Below the pieces are notes generated by a model. The model was not told the origin of the DNA, ran no database searches, and saw nothing but the letters and a program-made list of their open reading frames with translations. From Ruminococcaceae bacterium UBA5295 (GTDB taxonomy: Bacteria; Bacillota; Clostridia; Oscillospirales; Acutalibacteraceae), in assembly GCA_002411365.1 (NCBI GenBank), contig DHSD01000028.1, positions 7,513-71,512 of the forward strand: a DNA stretch of 64,000 nucleotides, given 5' to 3'. The position numbers were made by a program, and so were the translations under genes. Shown here piece after piece: positions 51,524-61,291 of this stretch; within the stretch, counting starts at the first letter, position 1; every line of letters begins with the position of its first letter.

Positions 51524-51979
51524 ATGGCTGAAATTGCGGTGGTTTATCATTCTGAACATCACGGTAACACAAAGAAACTGCTGGAAGGAATCGCTGCAGA
51601 TTACCCAATCGATTTGTTCGACGTGAAAGATGCAGATATTGGGGGCCTTTCAAAATACCGTGCTGTGGGGTTCGCCTCAGGCATTTACATGGGCAGTTTC
51701 CATGAGTCGTTGCTGGATTATATAAAAAGGGAACCAAAGCTTCCAAAACAGGCTTTCCTGATATATACGAGCGGGAGCGGCAATGAAAAGTATGGCAGCG
51801 GATTTGCTTCCACGCTGAAAGGATCGGGCGTCAAAGTCCTTGGCATTTATAATTGCCGCGGATTTGATACATATGGGCCGTGGAAACTGATGGGCGGAAT
51901 TTCGAAAGGTCACCCTTCCAGTGAAGACATAAAGAACGGCGTGAAGTTTTTACGCAGAATATTGCCGCAGGGCAAATAA
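51524..51979 (+). CDS. Flavodoxin-family protein
   Basis: A 151-residue single-domain flavodoxin-like protein. The FMN phosphate loop is YHSEHHGNTKKL (about 8-19), and ASGIYMGSFHESL and YTSGSGN form the isoalloxazine-side loops. It is an electron carrier or quinone/flavin oxidoreductase in the cytoplasm; the partner is unknown. It sits between ruvA and ruvB with an AGAGGG ribosome site and short gaps, an unusual place. Its C-terminus (FDTYGPWKLMGGISKGHPS) resembles flavodoxins of anaerobes. Confidence 0.88.
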   Translation: MAEIAVVYHSEHHGNTKKLLEGIAADYPIDLFDVKDADIGGLSKYRAVGFASGIYMGSFHESLLDYIKREPKLPKQAFLIYTSGSGNEKYGSGFASTLKGSGVKVLGIYNCRGFDTYGPWKLMGGISKGHPSSEDIKNGVKFLRRILPQGK

Positions 51980-52024
51980 CAGTTTAAAAGAGCGGCGTTA
52001 GAAGAAAGGCGGCGCAATGTAATA

Positions 52025-53104
52025 TTGAATCAAAATACAGTCAACCCGGAAGATGAGGGAAAAGACGGCTGCGATTTTGAAAACCGCGTCGTTGCACCTG
52101 AATATACGCCTGAAGATGCCGAGGTTGAAAATCCTCTGCGGCCACGCAGGCTTTCCGAATATATAGGGCAGAAAAAAGTGAAGGAAAACCTTGCCGTCTT
52201 TATCGAGGCGGCAAAGCAGAGAAAAGAATGCCTTGACCATGTCCTGCTTTACGGCCCGCCTGGCGTCGGCAAAACAACGCTTGCGGGGATTATTGCAAAT
52301 GAACTTGGAGTTAACCTGCGCGTTACGTCCGGCCCAGCCGTGGAAAAGCCGGGTGACCTGGCTGCAATACTTACGAACCTTAACCAGGGGGACGTGCTGT
52401 TTATAGATGAGGTGCACCGCCTTTCGAGAAATGTTGAAGAGATAATGTACCCTGCAATGGAGGACTTTGCAATCGATATAATCACCGGCAAAGGGGAGAT
52501 GGCGGCTTCTTACCACCTTCCGCTTCCACATTTCACACTTGTTGGGGCGACTACAAGGGCAGGCCAGATAAGCGCGCCGTTACGCGACCGTTTCGGCGTA
52601 GTACTGCGCCTTGAGCTCTATACCTCACAGGAGCTGGCGCAGATTGTTATGCGAAGCGCTAAAATCCTCAATATACCGATCGAGACGGACGGTGCGCTTG
52701 AGATAGCCTCGCGCTCGCGCGGCACGCCGCGTGTAGCCAACAGGCTGCTGAAGCGTGTGCGCGATTTTGCGCAGGTAGTTTCCGGGGGAACCATTACGTG
52801 TGAAGCTGCGAAACTTGCGCTTGATCGGCTTGAAATCGACGAGCTCGGCCTTGACGCAAACGATCGCCGCCTGCTTACGGCGCTTATAAAATATTATAAC
52901 GGCGGGCCGGTAGGGCTTGAAACGCTTGCCGCTGCCATAGGCGAAGAGGCAATCACAATAGAAGACGTTTATGAACCTTATCTGATGCAGATAGGCTTCC
53001 TGAGCCGGACGCCGCGCGGCCGCTGCGCTACGCATGCAGCGTATGAGCACCTTGGCTTTAAACCCCCGCAGGAAACAGCGCCCGGCCAGCAGAAATTTTT
53101 CTGA
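52025..53104 (+). CDS. ruvB: Holliday junction helicase motor RuvB
   Basis: A 359-residue AAA+ motor. Walker A is [12 protein letters not shown] (about 76-87), Walker [12 protein letters not shown], sensor 1 GATTRAG, the arginine finger lies in LRDRFG, and the winged-helix C-terminus has [16 protein letters not shown] and the [11 protein letters not shown] block. An acidic N-terminal extension of about 25 residues precedes the usual [12 protein letters not shown]. The start (TTG) is uncertain because no close Shine-Dalgarno is seen. Confidence 0.96.
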   Translation: MNQNTVNPEDEGKDGCDFENRVVAPEYTPEDAEVENPLRPRRLSEYIGQKKVKENLAVFIEAAKQRKECLDHVLLYGPPGVGKTTLAGIIANELGVNLRVTSGPAVEKPGDLAAILTNLNQGDVLFIDEVHRLSRNVEEIMYPAMEDFAIDIITGKGEMAASYHLPLPHFTLVGATTRAGQISAPLRDRFGVVLRLELYTSQELAQIVMRSAKILNIPIETDGALEIASRSRGTPRVANRLLKRVRDFAQVVSGGTITCEAAKLALDRLEIDELGLDANDRRLLTALIKYYNGGPVGLETLAAAIGEEAITIEDVYEPYLMQIGFLSRTPRGRCATHAAYEHLGFKPPQETAPGQQKFF

Positions 53105-53192
53105 AAATATCAATGTCAACCGCAAAATAAAAATGGCAGCATAAAAGCTCGTGCCATGAATAATTTATGAGAGTGGGAGTGTTGTAATTTCT

Positions 53193-54542
53193 ATGGGCAG
53201 ATTATTTGGAACGGACGGCGTCCGCGGTGTCGCCAACAGTGAACTTACCTGCGAACTGGCTATGAACATCGGCCGTGCCGCTGCTACAGTGCTGACCGAC
53301 AATAACCACAGGCATCCGAGAATACTGATTGGCAAAGATACGAGAATTTCGTCAGATATGCTTGAAGCTGCGATGATTGCCGGCCTTTGCAGCGTAGGCG
53401 CGGATGTTGTCCGCCTAGGGGTAATTCCAACACCGGCTGTGGCTTTTCTCGTCGGCAAATACAAGGCTGATGCGGGTGTGATGCTGACGGCATCGCACAA
53501 CCCGTGTGAGTTCAACGGCATTAAAATTTTCAGCGGTGACGGCTACAAACTGCCCGATGCCCTTGAAGGGCAGATTGAATCCATAGTGCTCGACCACAGC
53601 CAGGAGATGATATGCCCTGTAGGCGGAGATATTGGATGTGTCTCAGAAGCTTCCCATGCGGTGAGGGATTATGTCGACCACATAAAAAGCACGGTCGCTT
53701 TTGCACTCAATGGAATGAAAATCGGCATTGACTGCGCCAACGGCTGCGCAAGTCGCACAGCCAAACAGCTTTTCACCGAGCTTGGCGCCGAGTGCCATAT
53801 GACTGCCGATGCCCCGAACGGTGTCAATGTAAATAAAGGCTGCGGTTCAACCCATATTGAGCATCTGAAAGCGTTAGTGGAAGAAAAAAAGCTCGATGCC
53901 GGTGTAGCATTTGACGGTGACGCTGATCGCTGCCTTGCTGTAGACGAGAAGGGCCAGCTTGTTGACGGGGATTTCATCATGGCTATCTGCGCCACGGATA
54001 TGAAATCACGCGGCAAGCTTGCAAAGGACGCTGTTGTTGGCACAATAATGACAAATATGGGGCTCGATGTGTTCTGCCGTGAAAACGGCATGCACTTTGT
54101 CGCGACAAAGGTCGGCGACCGCTATGTGCTTGAAAAAATGAGAAAGAGCGGCTATAATTTTGGCGGTGAACAGAGCGGCCATATAATTTTCCTGGACTTT
54201 GCAACAACGGGGGACGGCCAGCTCACGGCGGCACAGCTTTTAAGCCTTGTGCACCGCAGGGAAGCAAAACTTTCGAGTCTTGCAACGCTTATGGAGCAAT
54301 ACCCGCAGGCTATGGTAAACGTTACAGTCAAGCCAGAAGCAAAGCTGCGTTTTTCGGGCGATGGGGAAGTGCAGAAAGCTGTTAAAATGGCGCAGGATGA
54401 GCTTGGCGATAACGGGCGCATTGTTGTGCGCCCTTCGGGCACAGAGCCGCTTCTCCGCGTTATGACTGAAGGGAAAGACAAAGACAAAATCAAGGGAATT
54501 GCCGACTCAGTTGCCGATGTTATAAAAAAGCGCCTGACGTAA
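53193..54542 (+). CDS. glmM: Phosphoglucosamine mutase
   Basis: A 449-residue enzyme that turns glucosamine-6-P into glucosamine-1-P for UDP-GlcNAc and cell-wall synthesis. It starts GRLFGTDGVRGVAN. The phospho-Ser loop is LTASHNPCEFNGIK (Ser near 101), the metal loop DGDADR near 241, the sugar loop GEQSGH near 325 and the phosphate loop RPSGTEPLLRVM near the end. Length is standard. Confidence 0.97.
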   Translation: MGRLFGTDGVRGVANSELTCELAMNIGRAAATVLTDNNHRHPRILIGKDTRISSDMLEAAMIAGLCSVGADVVRLGVIPTPAVAFLVGKYKADAGVMLTASHNPCEFNGIKIFSGDGYKLPDALEGQIESIVLDHSQEMICPVGGDIGCVSEASHAVRDYVDHIKSTVAFALNGMKIGIDCANGCASRTAKQLFTELGAECHMTADAPNGVNVNKGCGSTHIEHLKALVEEKKLDAGVAFDGDADRCLAVDEKGQLVDGDFIMAICATDMKSRGKLAKDAVVGTIMTNMGLDVFCRENGMHFVATKVGDRYVLEKMRKSGYNFGGEQSGHIIFLDFATTGDGQLTAAQLLSLVHRREAKLSSLATLMEQYPQAMVNVTVKPEAKLRFSGDGEVQKAVKMAQDELGDNGRIVVRPSGTEPLLRVMTEGKDKDKIKGIADSVADVIKKRLT

Positions 54543-54561
54543 TGGCAGGGAAGGAACAGAT

Positions 54562-55425
54562 TTGAGAACATCTCATTGGAAAGACTACGAGCTTATAGAC
54601 ACTTCTTCCGGGGAGCGCCTTGAGCGGTGGGGCGATGCTGTGCTTATACGCCCAGACCCTCAGATAATCTGGTCACCGCCTAAAAAGAACACATTGTGGC
54701 ATAAGGCAAACGCAAGGTACCTGCGTTCTTCTTCAGGCGGTGGCCATTGGGAAAAGATACGCCCTCTGCCGCCTGTGTGGAATATACATTATGGAAGCCT
54801 TACATTCCGTGTAAAAATGATGGGTTTTAAACACACCGGCATTTTTCCGGAGCAGGCGGTAAACTGGGAATTTGCCGTGAAAAAGATAAAGGATGCCGGC
54901 AGGCCTGTAAGCGTTTTGAACCTGTTTGGTTACACCGGTGCTGCAACACTTGCCTGCCTGAGCGCGGGCGCTGCCGTGTGCCATGTTGACGCTTCAAAAG
55001 GCATGGTGGCATGGGCAAAGGAAAACGCCGAGGAATCCGGCCTTGCCGGCCGGCAGGTGCGCTGGCTTGTGGATGACTGCGGCAAATTTGTAAAGCGCGA
55101 ACAGCACCGCGGCCATATGTATGATGCTATAATCATGGACCCGCCGTCTTATGGGCGCGGCCCAAAAGGCGAAACGTGGAAGCTTGAAGAGCAGCTTTAC
55201 GCGCTTGTGCAGATGTGTATGCCGGTGCTTTCGCCGCACCCGCTGTTTTTCATGTTGAACTCTTATAGTACAGGCCTTTCGCCTGCTGTAATGGAATATA
55301 TGCTTGGACTCACGGTGATGCGTAAATTCGGCGGGAAAATATCTTCAGACGAGATTGGTCTGCCTGTGACGGAAACGGGTCTTGTGCTCCCATGCGGCAG
55401 CACGGCAATATGGCAGTCTGATTGA
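54562..55425 (+). CDS. Class I SAM-dependent methyltransferase (RlmI/RlmK-like)
   Basis: A 287-residue Rossmann-fold methyltransferase. The SAM-binding motif I is [14 protein letters not shown] (about 115-128), the acidic motif HVDASKGMV, and motif IV is [12 protein letters not shown], the DPPSY form seen in rRNA cytosine-C5 or guanine-N2 methyltransferases such as RlmI/RlmKL. It lacks the N-terminal PUA domain of RlmI. The substrate is probably rRNA but not certain. TTG start with AAGGA upstream. Confidence 0.85.
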   Translation: MRTSHWKDYELIDTSSGERLERWGDAVLIRPDPQIIWSPPKKNTLWHKANARYLRSSSGGGHWEKIRPLPPVWNIHYGSLTFRVKMMGFKHTGIFPEQAVNWEFAVKKIKDAGRPVSVLNLFGYTGAATLACLSAGAAVCHVDASKGMVAWAKENAEESGLAGRQVRWLVDDCGKFVKREQHRGHMYDAIIMDPPSYGRGPKGETWKLEEQLYALVQMCMPVLSPHPLFFMLNSYSTGLSPAVMEYMLGLTVMRKFGGKISSDEIGLPVTETGLVLPCGSTAIWQSD

Positions 55426-55444
55426 ATTTTCGAAAGGACATGCA

Positions 55445-56290
55445 ATGAGCTATATTTCAGCACAAAATGTAACGTTTGCATATGAAAGCAATGAGGGCGA
55501 AGAAAAAGATGAAGTCCTGCACGGCGTTTCCCTCGATATTAAAAAAGGCGAATTCATTGCGCTGCTCGGCCATAACGGCTCAGGAAAATCTACGCTGGCA
55601 AAGCATCTCAATGCGTTGCTGCTGCCGTGCGGCGGAAAGGTTTACGTCGATGGCCTCGACACAATGGATGAAGCGCTGAAAATCGAAATCCGCCGCCGTG
55701 TCGGGCTTGTGCTGCAGAATCCGGACAACCAGCTCGTTGCAAGCATTGTTGAAGAGGATGTCGCGTTTGGCCCTGAAAATCTCGGCATTGCTCCTCCGGA
55801 GATAAGGAAGCGTGTCGATGACGCGCTGAAAGCTGTTGAGATGTATGATTACCGCTTGAGCGCACCGTATAAACTTTCCGGCGGGCAGAAGCAGCGCATA
55901 GCAATCGCGGGCATAATAGCCATGGAGCCCGACTGCATTGTGCTTGACGAGCCGACGGCAATGCTTGATCCGCGCGGCCGCGACGAGGTGCTGCACACTA
56001 TCCACAAGCTGAATAAGGAAAATGGTATCACCATAGTGCTCATTACGCATTATATGGATGAGGCCGTCGGTGCAGACCGTGTTGTAATTATGGACGAGGG
56101 AAAAATCCTGACTCAGGGAACGCCGCGTGAAGTCTTTTCGCAGGTCGAGCTCCTTAAGCAGCATGAGCTCGACGTGCCGCAGGCTACCGAGCTTGCCTGG
56201 CGGCTGCGCAAAGAAGGGTATGACCTTCCGGAATGTGTGCTCAACAGCGATGAATGCGTTGCTGCTCTGGAACCTCTGCTTAATCGATAA
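55445..56290 (+). CDS. ecfA1: ECF transporter energy-coupling ATPase EcfA1
   Basis: A 281-residue ATPase of the energizing module shared by vitamin and metal ECF transporters. Walker [10 protein letters not shown] (about 40-48), Q-loop [11 protein letters not shown], signature [13 protein letters not shown], Walker [14 protein letters not shown], switch His in [10 protein letters not shown]. The VFQNPDNQ-type Q-loop marks the EcfA1 branch. AAAGGA precedes the ATG. Substrate-binding S components are outside the window. Confidence 0.95.
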   Translation: MSYISAQNVTFAYESNEGEEKDEVLHGVSLDIKKGEFIALLGHNGSGKSTLAKHLNALLLPCGGKVYVDGLDTMDEALKIEIRRRVGLVLQNPDNQLVASIVEEDVAFGPENLGIAPPEIRKRVDDALKAVEMYDYRLSAPYKLSGGQKQRIAIAGIIAMEPDCIVLDEPTAMLDPRGRDEVLHTIHKLNKENGITIVLITHYMDEAVGADRVVIMDEGKILTQGTPREVFSQVELLKQHELDVPQATELAWRLRKEGYDLPECVLNSDECVAALEPLLNR

Positions 56291-56305
56291 ACTTGGGAGA
56301 ATTTG

Positions 56306-57175
56306 ATGTTTGTCATTGAAACAAAAAACCTCACTTATACCTATGGTGCTGGGACACCATTTGAAAAAACAGCCGTTGATAATGTCAGCATTGGTGTGAA
56401 AAAAGGGGAATTTCTCGGCATTATAGGCCATACCGGTTCGGGAAAATCTACATTTATCCAAACCCTTAACGGCCTCCTTCGCCCAACTAAGGGCACTGTG
56501 CTTCTAAATGGGAAAGATATTTGGGAAGAACCGAAAAAAATACGCAGTGTCCGTTTTCAGGTCGGCATGGTGTTCCAGTATCCGGAGCACCAGCTTTTTG
56601 AGGAGACAGTGCTCAAAGATATATGCTTTGGGCCAGGGAACATGGGGCTTGACAAACAGGAAGTAGAAAAGCGTGCGCGCCTGGCCGCGCAGTTTGCTGG
56701 CCTGCCCGAGGAACTGCTCGATAAAAGTCCGTTTGAACTTTCAGGCGGCCAGAAACGCCGCGCCGCTATTGCAGGGGTTATTGCGATGGATCCGGACGTG
56801 CTTATTTTAGACGAACCGACGGCCGGACTTGACCCACAGGGCAGGGACAGGCTGCTTGAGCAGATTTCAGACTACCGGAAAAAGCGCGGGAATACGATAC
56901 TTCTTGTTTCACACAGCATGGAGGATATCGCGCGCTTTGCAGACAGGGTGCTTGTGATGAACGCGGGGAAAGCAGTTATGCTTGACACAACTGCCAATGT
57001 GTTTTCCCACGGCAGGGAGCTTGAGTCAATGGGTCTGCGTGTGCCGCAGGTTACGGGTATTCTGCTGACATTGCAGGAAAAAGGCTACCCGGTTCATCCC
57101 GTCCTTACGGTAGACGAAGCGGTTAAAGAACTTCGCCCTCTGCTTAAGAAAGGGGATGCGCACCGTGGCGCGTGA
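56306..57175 (+). CDS. ecfA2: ECF transporter energy-coupling ATPase EcfA2
   Basis: A 289-residue partner of EcfA1. Walker A GHTGSGKST, Q-loop VFQYPEHQLFEETV (the EcfA2 form), signature LSGGQKRRAAIAG, Walker B LILDEPTAGLDPQG, switch His in LVSHSMEDIA. GGGAG lies six bases before the ATG. It overlaps ecfT by 11 bases. Confidence 0.95.
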   Translation: MFVIETKNLTYTYGAGTPFEKTAVDNVSIGVKKGEFLGIIGHTGSGKSTFIQTLNGLLRPTKGTVLLNGKDIWEEPKKIRSVRFQVGMVFQYPEHQLFEETVLKDICFGPGNMGLDKQEVEKRARLAAQFAGLPEELLDKSPFELSGGQKRRAAIAGVIAMDPDVLILDEPTAGLDPQGRDRLLEQISDYRKKRGNTILLVSHSMEDIARFADRVLVMNAGKAVMLDTTANVFSHGRELESMGLRVPQVTGILLTLQEKGYPVHPVLTVDEAVKELRPLLKKGDAHRGA

Positions 57176-57989
57176 CATAACACTTGGCCAGTATATTCCA
57201 GGCCATTCGCTTATACACCGCATGGACCCGCGGGTGAAGATAGCCCTGACATTTGTGTTCATAATTTTCATCTTTGTCGCTTCTAATTTCGAAGGCCTCC
57301 TTATTATGGTGGCACTTATGTTTGCCATACTGCTTCTGTCAGGCGTGCCTTTGAAGCAGTATTTCAAAAGCCTTAAGGCTATTTTGTTCATTGTGCTTTT
57401 TACCGGTGTGCTTAACCTGTTTTACGGCAGCGGCCATGTAATCTGGCAATGGAGATTTATGCAGGTTACCGACGGCGGCATATGCAATGCACTGTTTGTT
57501 TCCATACGCATAGTGAGCCTTATACTTTACAGCTCGGTGCTGACCTTTACCACATCGCCTACAGACTTAACGGATGCGCTTGAACGCATTATGAAGCCGC
57601 TTAAAGCGCTTCATGTGAAGGTGCATGAGATTGCCATGATGATGACTATCGCACTGAGGTTTGTGCCAACGCTGCTCGAAGAGACCGATAAGATTATGAA
57701 TGCCCAGAAAGCGCGCGGTGCAGATTTGGAAAGCGGCGGCGTAACCCAGCGCATACATGCGATGATACCCATACTCATTCCGCTGTTTGTCTCTTCATTT
57801 CGGCGGGCATATGACCTTGCCATGGCTATGGAGTGCCGCTGCTACCATGGCGGTGAAGGCCGCACGAAGATGAAGCAGTTGCATATGACAAATCTTGACA
57901 GCGCCGCTATTGCCTGCACAGCTGTTTTTTGCGCTGCAGTTATTTTCTGTGCCGCAAAATTTCCTGCCGCACTTCATGAACTCAGGTAG
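57165..57989 (+). CDS. ecfT: ECF transporter transmembrane protein EcfT
   Basis: A 274-residue integral membrane scaffold that joins the two ATPases to S components. It begins ITLGQYIPGHSLIHRMDPRVKIAL, has about six hydrophobic helices and the coupling-helix sequence QKARGAD (about 184-190) that contacts the ATPases. I start at GTG 57165, 11 bases after AAAGGGG; the ATG three codons earlier is too close to it. The order ecfA1-ecfA2-ecfT-truA is widely conserved in Firmicutes. Confidence 0.95.
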   Translation: MARDITLGQYIPGHSLIHRMDPRVKIALTFVFIIFIFVASNFEGLLIMVALMFAILLLSGVPLKQYFKSLKAILFIVLFTGVLNLFYGSGHVIWQWRFMQVTDGGICNALFVSIRIVSLILYSSVLTFTTSPTDLTDALERIMKPLKALHVKVHEIAMMMTIALRFVPTLLEETDKIMNAQKARGADLESGGVTQRIHAMIPILIPLFVSSFRRAYDLAMAMECRCYHGGEGRTKMKQLHMTNLDSAAIACTAVFCAAVIFCAAKFPAALHELR

Positions 57990-58003
57990 AAACGGAGGGC
58001 TTT

Positions 58004-58765
58004 ATGCGCAATTTAATGCTTACCATCTGCTTTGACGGGACGAATTACCATGGCTGGCAGGTTCAGCAGAATGCCGTGACTGTTCAGCAGGTACTGCAGG
58101 ATGCGCTGGAAAAAATCCTCGGTAGCCGGCCGGACGTCAAAGGCTGCAGCAGGACCGACGCATTCGTCCATGCGCTTAAATACTGTGTAAGTTTCCATAC
58201 GGAGAAAACGATTCCATGCGAAAGACTGGCAGGCGCGCTTAACCATTTTCTGCCGGATGATATTGCAGTTACTTCATGCCGTGAAGTGCCTGAAAATTTC
58301 CATGCGCGCTACTCATGCACAGGTAAAGAATATGTTTACCGCATTTGGAACAGCAGAACGCGTGAGCCGTTTCTCCGCAACTATACGCTTCATTACTGGT
58401 ATCCGCTTAACCTTCAGCGCCTGAACAATGCTGCAGTTGAATTTGTTGGCACGCATGATTTCACTTCGTTTTGCGCCGCAGATTCCCGCAAATCCAGCAA
58501 TATGGCGCGTACGGTAACCAAAGCCAACTGGAACCGTGATGGGGAAGAAATACGCTTTTCCATTGCAGCTGATGGCTTTCTTTACCACATGGTGCGCATA
58601 ATGGTAGGCACAATGCTCTGGGTTGCGCAGGGCAAACTTAAGCCAGAGGAAGTTGCTGACATCATTAATGCAAAGGACCGCTCGGCAGCCGGCCCGACGG
58701 CACCACCTCAAGGGCTTTTCCTGACGAAAGTCTTTTACAGGGGCGTGAATTTTGATGAACGATAG
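58004..58765 (+). CDS. truA: tRNA pseudouridine synthase TruA
   Basis: A 253-residue enzyme that makes pseudouridine at tRNA positions 38-40. The catalytic Asp lies in CSRTDAFVHA (about 47-56), slightly different from the common AGRTDxGVHA. FHARYSCTGKEYVYRI and FLYHMVRIMVGT follow as usual. Start ATG with GGAGGG upstream. It overlaps the following gene. Confidence 0.95.
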   Translation: MRNLMLTICFDGTNYHGWQVQQNAVTVQQVLQDALEKILGSRPDVKGCSRTDAFVHALKYCVSFHTEKTIPCERLAGALNHFLPDDIAVTSCREVPENFHARYSCTGKEYVYRIWNSRTREPFLRNYTLHYWYPLNLQRLNNAAVEFVGTHDFTSFCAADSRKSSNMARTVTKANWNRDGEEIRFSIAADGFLYHMVRIMVGTMLWVAQGKLKPEEVADIINAKDRSAAGPTAPPQGLFLTKVFYRGVNFDER

Positions 58766-59969
58766 GGATGACAGGCTTGATACTGCACCTCTTGATACGA
58801 GGCGCGCGGTTAAAAAAAATAAAAAAGTTTCAGGGCCGCGTCCCCAGCGCTGGATTTACCGTGTGATAGTTATCCTTGCACTTTGCGCGATTGCAGTGCT
58901 TGGGTGGTATAACCGGAACAACCTTGCACCTGAAAATGTCGTTCAGTGGGTCAAAAGCGGCATAGTAGGCATTGGCAGTGGAGGGGGATTTCCAAAAACA
59001 TTTTCAGGCTCTTCTGTTTTGCCGCAGAACTTTTTTTCTTCAGGTAAAAACATTGTGTTTGCGAGCGATACATCGCTTACTGTATGCACTCCGTCCGGCA
59101 AAGAGCTGCTTAACAACCAGCACAGCTACAGTAGCCCGGCTGTGTGCGCGGGAGGCTCACATATCCTTCTCTATGATATAGGCGGAAAGGAATACCAGCT
59201 CGATACTGTTGGCGGCGCGTCAAATAAAAAGAGCTCGGCGCAGAATATCATTGGCGGTGATGCTGCACCGAACGGCGCATACGCACTGATATCTACAGCA
59301 AACGGTTACTGTGGGATGCTTACTTCATACTTGCCTTCGGGCAAGACAGGCTCTTACTACTGGTTTTCTGATTATTACCCTACAGCAGTGGCCCTTAATC
59401 CTGAAGGCACGCGCGCGGCCGTGACAGGTGTTTCGGCAAGCGGCGGAGATCTTGTCTCAGCCGTTTATATAATTGACCTTAGCAGCGGCAAAACGACACG
59501 CCCAGAAACGGTAAGCGGCGGAAACCTTCTCAGCGCCGTGTTTTGGGATACTGAAAATGAAGTGGATGCGGTGGGGGACAAGTCTGCGCTTATACTCAAC
59601 CCGTTTTCCGGTGCAAAATCCGAATACAGTTACGATGGCTCTAAGCTGACATCATATGGCTCGGACGGAGGGCGTCTTGCACTCGGGCTTATGCCTTATG
59701 AGGGCTCTGAAAAGCAGAAATTTGTTGTGCTCAGCAAAACTGGCACACCTGCCTGCACACATCAGTTCAGCAGCAAAATACGTTCTGTTTCACTTTTTGG
59801 GCAGACGGCAGCTGTCCTTACAGAACAGGGCCTTTACTTTGTATCGGTCGGCTCAGGTTCTGCTGCGCAATGCCCGGCCGGCAGTGATGCCTGCGCGGTT
59901 GCCATGAAAGATGAAAGTTCTGCTTATGTTCTCGGAATCTCGGAAATACGGATTGTAAGGCACCAATAA
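58755..59969 (+). CDS. DUF5711 family membrane-anchored beta-propeller-like protein
   Basis: A 404-residue protein with a basic cytoplasmic N-terminus (1-32), one transmembrane helix (about 34-54) and a large outer domain. The outer part is built of repeated short strands with SSG, PSGK and GG turns, with repeats about 40 residues apart, suggesting a WD40/PQQ-like propeller, as in DUF5711 proteins of clostridia. Function is unknown; a surface sensor or scaffold is possible. The ATG overlaps the end of truA, so translation may be coupled. Confidence 0.72.
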   Translation: MNDRDDRLDTAPLDTRRAVKKNKKVSGPRPQRWIYRVIVILALCAIAVLGWYNRNNLAPENVVQWVKSGIVGIGSGGGFPKTFSGSSVLPQNFFSSGKNIVFASDTSLTVCTPSGKELLNNQHSYSSPAVCAGGSHILLYDIGGKEYQLDTVGGASNKKSSAQNIIGGDAAPNGAYALISTANGYCGMLTSYLPSGKTGSYYWFSDYYPTAVALNPEGTRAAVTGVSASGGDLVSAVYIIDLSSGKTTRPETVSGGNLLSAVFWDTENEVDAVGDKSALILNPFSGAKSEYSYDGSKLTSYGSDGGRLALGLMPYEGSEKQKFVVLSKTGTPACTHQFSSKIRSVSLFGQTAAVLTEQGLYFVSVGSGSAAQCPAGSDACAVAMKDESSAYVLGISEIRIVRHQ

Positions 59970-59976
59970 CAACGGC

Positions 59977-60005
59977 TTGTGAAAATTTCTGTTTTGTGTT
60001 ATATT
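59977..60005 (+). promoter_or_regulatory. Possible promoter of cvpA
   Basis: TTGTGA (59977-59982), 17 bases, TATATT (60000-60005), 40 bases before the TTG start. Confidence 0.5.
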
Positions 60006-60044
60006 TTTCATGGTATATTAACATTTTTGCCGGAGGTATAATTT

Positions 60045-60602
60045 TTGGAAACTGTTACGGATATTATTATGGCAGCTATCCTGATTTTTTCCGTCATATC
60101 GGGTTTGCGAAGAGGATTTATACGCTCACTTGTCGATTTTGCCGGTGGGATTGTGGCACTGGTATGTGCGGTAAAATATTCAGCGGATTTTGCAGGCTGG
60201 ATGCTGAAATTTTTAGGCAATTCATCTCCTAAATGGCTGAGGGAGCCGATTGCGTCGAAAATGCTGGCCGTCGTTATTCTGTTTATTCTTTTTGAGGTAC
60301 TTATACAGTTGGTTGCGTCTTTGCTGAACTTCATCTTCCGCCTGCCGGTCCTCAAGCAGATAAATGCCCTTCTTGGGGGAATATTTGGATTTTGCAAAGG
60401 TGCCGTGATAGTTTTGCTTCTTTGCGCTGTCCTGCGGGTGTCGCTTCCGACCAATATTTTTCCGGCAATCAGGCAGCCTATGCAGAAAGTTGCTTTTTCA
60501 CGGATTTACCAGACCGTTTACGGCCATAATCCGGTTTATGACCTGTTTCAATCTAAACTTTTGAACGAGGTAGGCAGGAATGAAAAAACAAAACTGGAAT
60601 AA
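60045..60602 (+). CDS. CvpA family membrane protein
   Basis: A 185-residue protein with four hydrophobic helices and the CvpA signature near the N-terminus: GLRRGFIRSLVDFAGGIVALVCAVKYS. CvpA proteins affect purine-linked colicin V production in E. coli and cell-envelope function elsewhere; the mechanism is unclear. The start is TTG with GGAGGT nine bases upstream. It overlaps the next gene by 23 bases. Confidence 0.85.
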   Translation: METVTDIIMAAILIFSVISGLRRGFIRSLVDFAGGIVALVCAVKYSADFAGWMLKFLGNSSPKWLREPIASKMLAVVILFILFEVLIQLVASLLNFIFRLPVLKQINALLGGIFGFCKGAVIVLLLCAVLRVSLPTNIFPAIRQPMQKVAFSRIYQTVYGHNPVYDLFQSKLLNEVGRNEKTKLE

Positions 60603-61197
60603 AAATTTTAACGTACCAAACACACTCACTCTTATTCGCTGCTTTCTTATTATTCCGTTTGTTTATTATTTCATGAACGACAGATACCTTATTGCCTTTA
60701 TAATTCTCGCCGTTTCGGGCATTACCGATATGCTTGATGGGCTCATTGCGCGCAAATTCCATCAGTTTACCGAGCTTGGGGAGATGCTTGACCCGCTTTT
60801 TGATAAACTTACGCAGGCGTCGGTTGCTGTGTGCTTTTCTATTAAAGAGCCGATCCTAATTCCTGTGCTTGCTGTTTTCATTGTAAAAGAAGTTTTGATG
60901 ATAACAGGTGCGGTAATTTTAATAAGCAAGAATAAAAAGAAACCTGGCGGCTCAAAATGGTATGGCAAACTGGCAACTGTGTTATTTTATGTTTCGTTCG
61001 GCATTATTTTCGGCCTTAAATGCATATGGAATTATGAGAACATTAAACTTTCGATAATTTTGCTTTCAATTACTGCGGCAGCAATGATCTATGCCCTTGT
61101 GCGCTATGCTAAAGTTTACTTTATGATTATGCATTCTGATGACCCTAAGTATAATCTGGATATTCAGGAAGTAATGGATAAAAAAAAGAAAGCTTAG
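60580..61197 (+). CDS. pgsA: CDP-alcohol phosphatidyltransferase (PgsA-like)
   Basis: A 205-residue phospholipid synthase with about five helices. The CDP-alcohol phosphotransferase motif is complete: DGLIAR then G eight residues later and DPLFD (about 53-75). It begins NVPNTLTLIRCFLIIPFV, as in phosphatidylglycerophosphate synthase, so PG-phosphate is the likely product; cardiolipin synthase of the same family is an alternative. Confidence 0.85.
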   Translation: MKKQNWNKNFNVPNTLTLIRCFLIIPFVYYFMNDRYLIAFIILAVSGITDMLDGLIARKFHQFTELGEMLDPLFDKLTQASVAVCFSIKEPILIPVLAVFIVKEVLMITGAVILISKNKKKPGGSKWYGKLATVLFYVSFGIIFGLKCIWNYENIKLSIILLSITAAAMIYALVRYAKVYFMIMHSDDPKYNLDIQEVMDKKKKA

Positions 61198-61205
61198 TCA
61201 TATAT

Positions 61206-61234
61206 TTGTAAAATATAGTATTGCCTGCTATGAT
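61206..61234 (+). promoter_or_regulatory. Promoter of the ClpE-like gene
   Basis: TTGTAA (61206-61211), 17 bases, TATGAT (61229-61234). I see no CtsR-type tandem heptad site next to it. Confidence 0.55.
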
Positions 61235-61291
61235 AAAATAGATATCGAAAAGAATGTATCATTTTAATATGTGAGAAAAGAAGTGAGCTCC

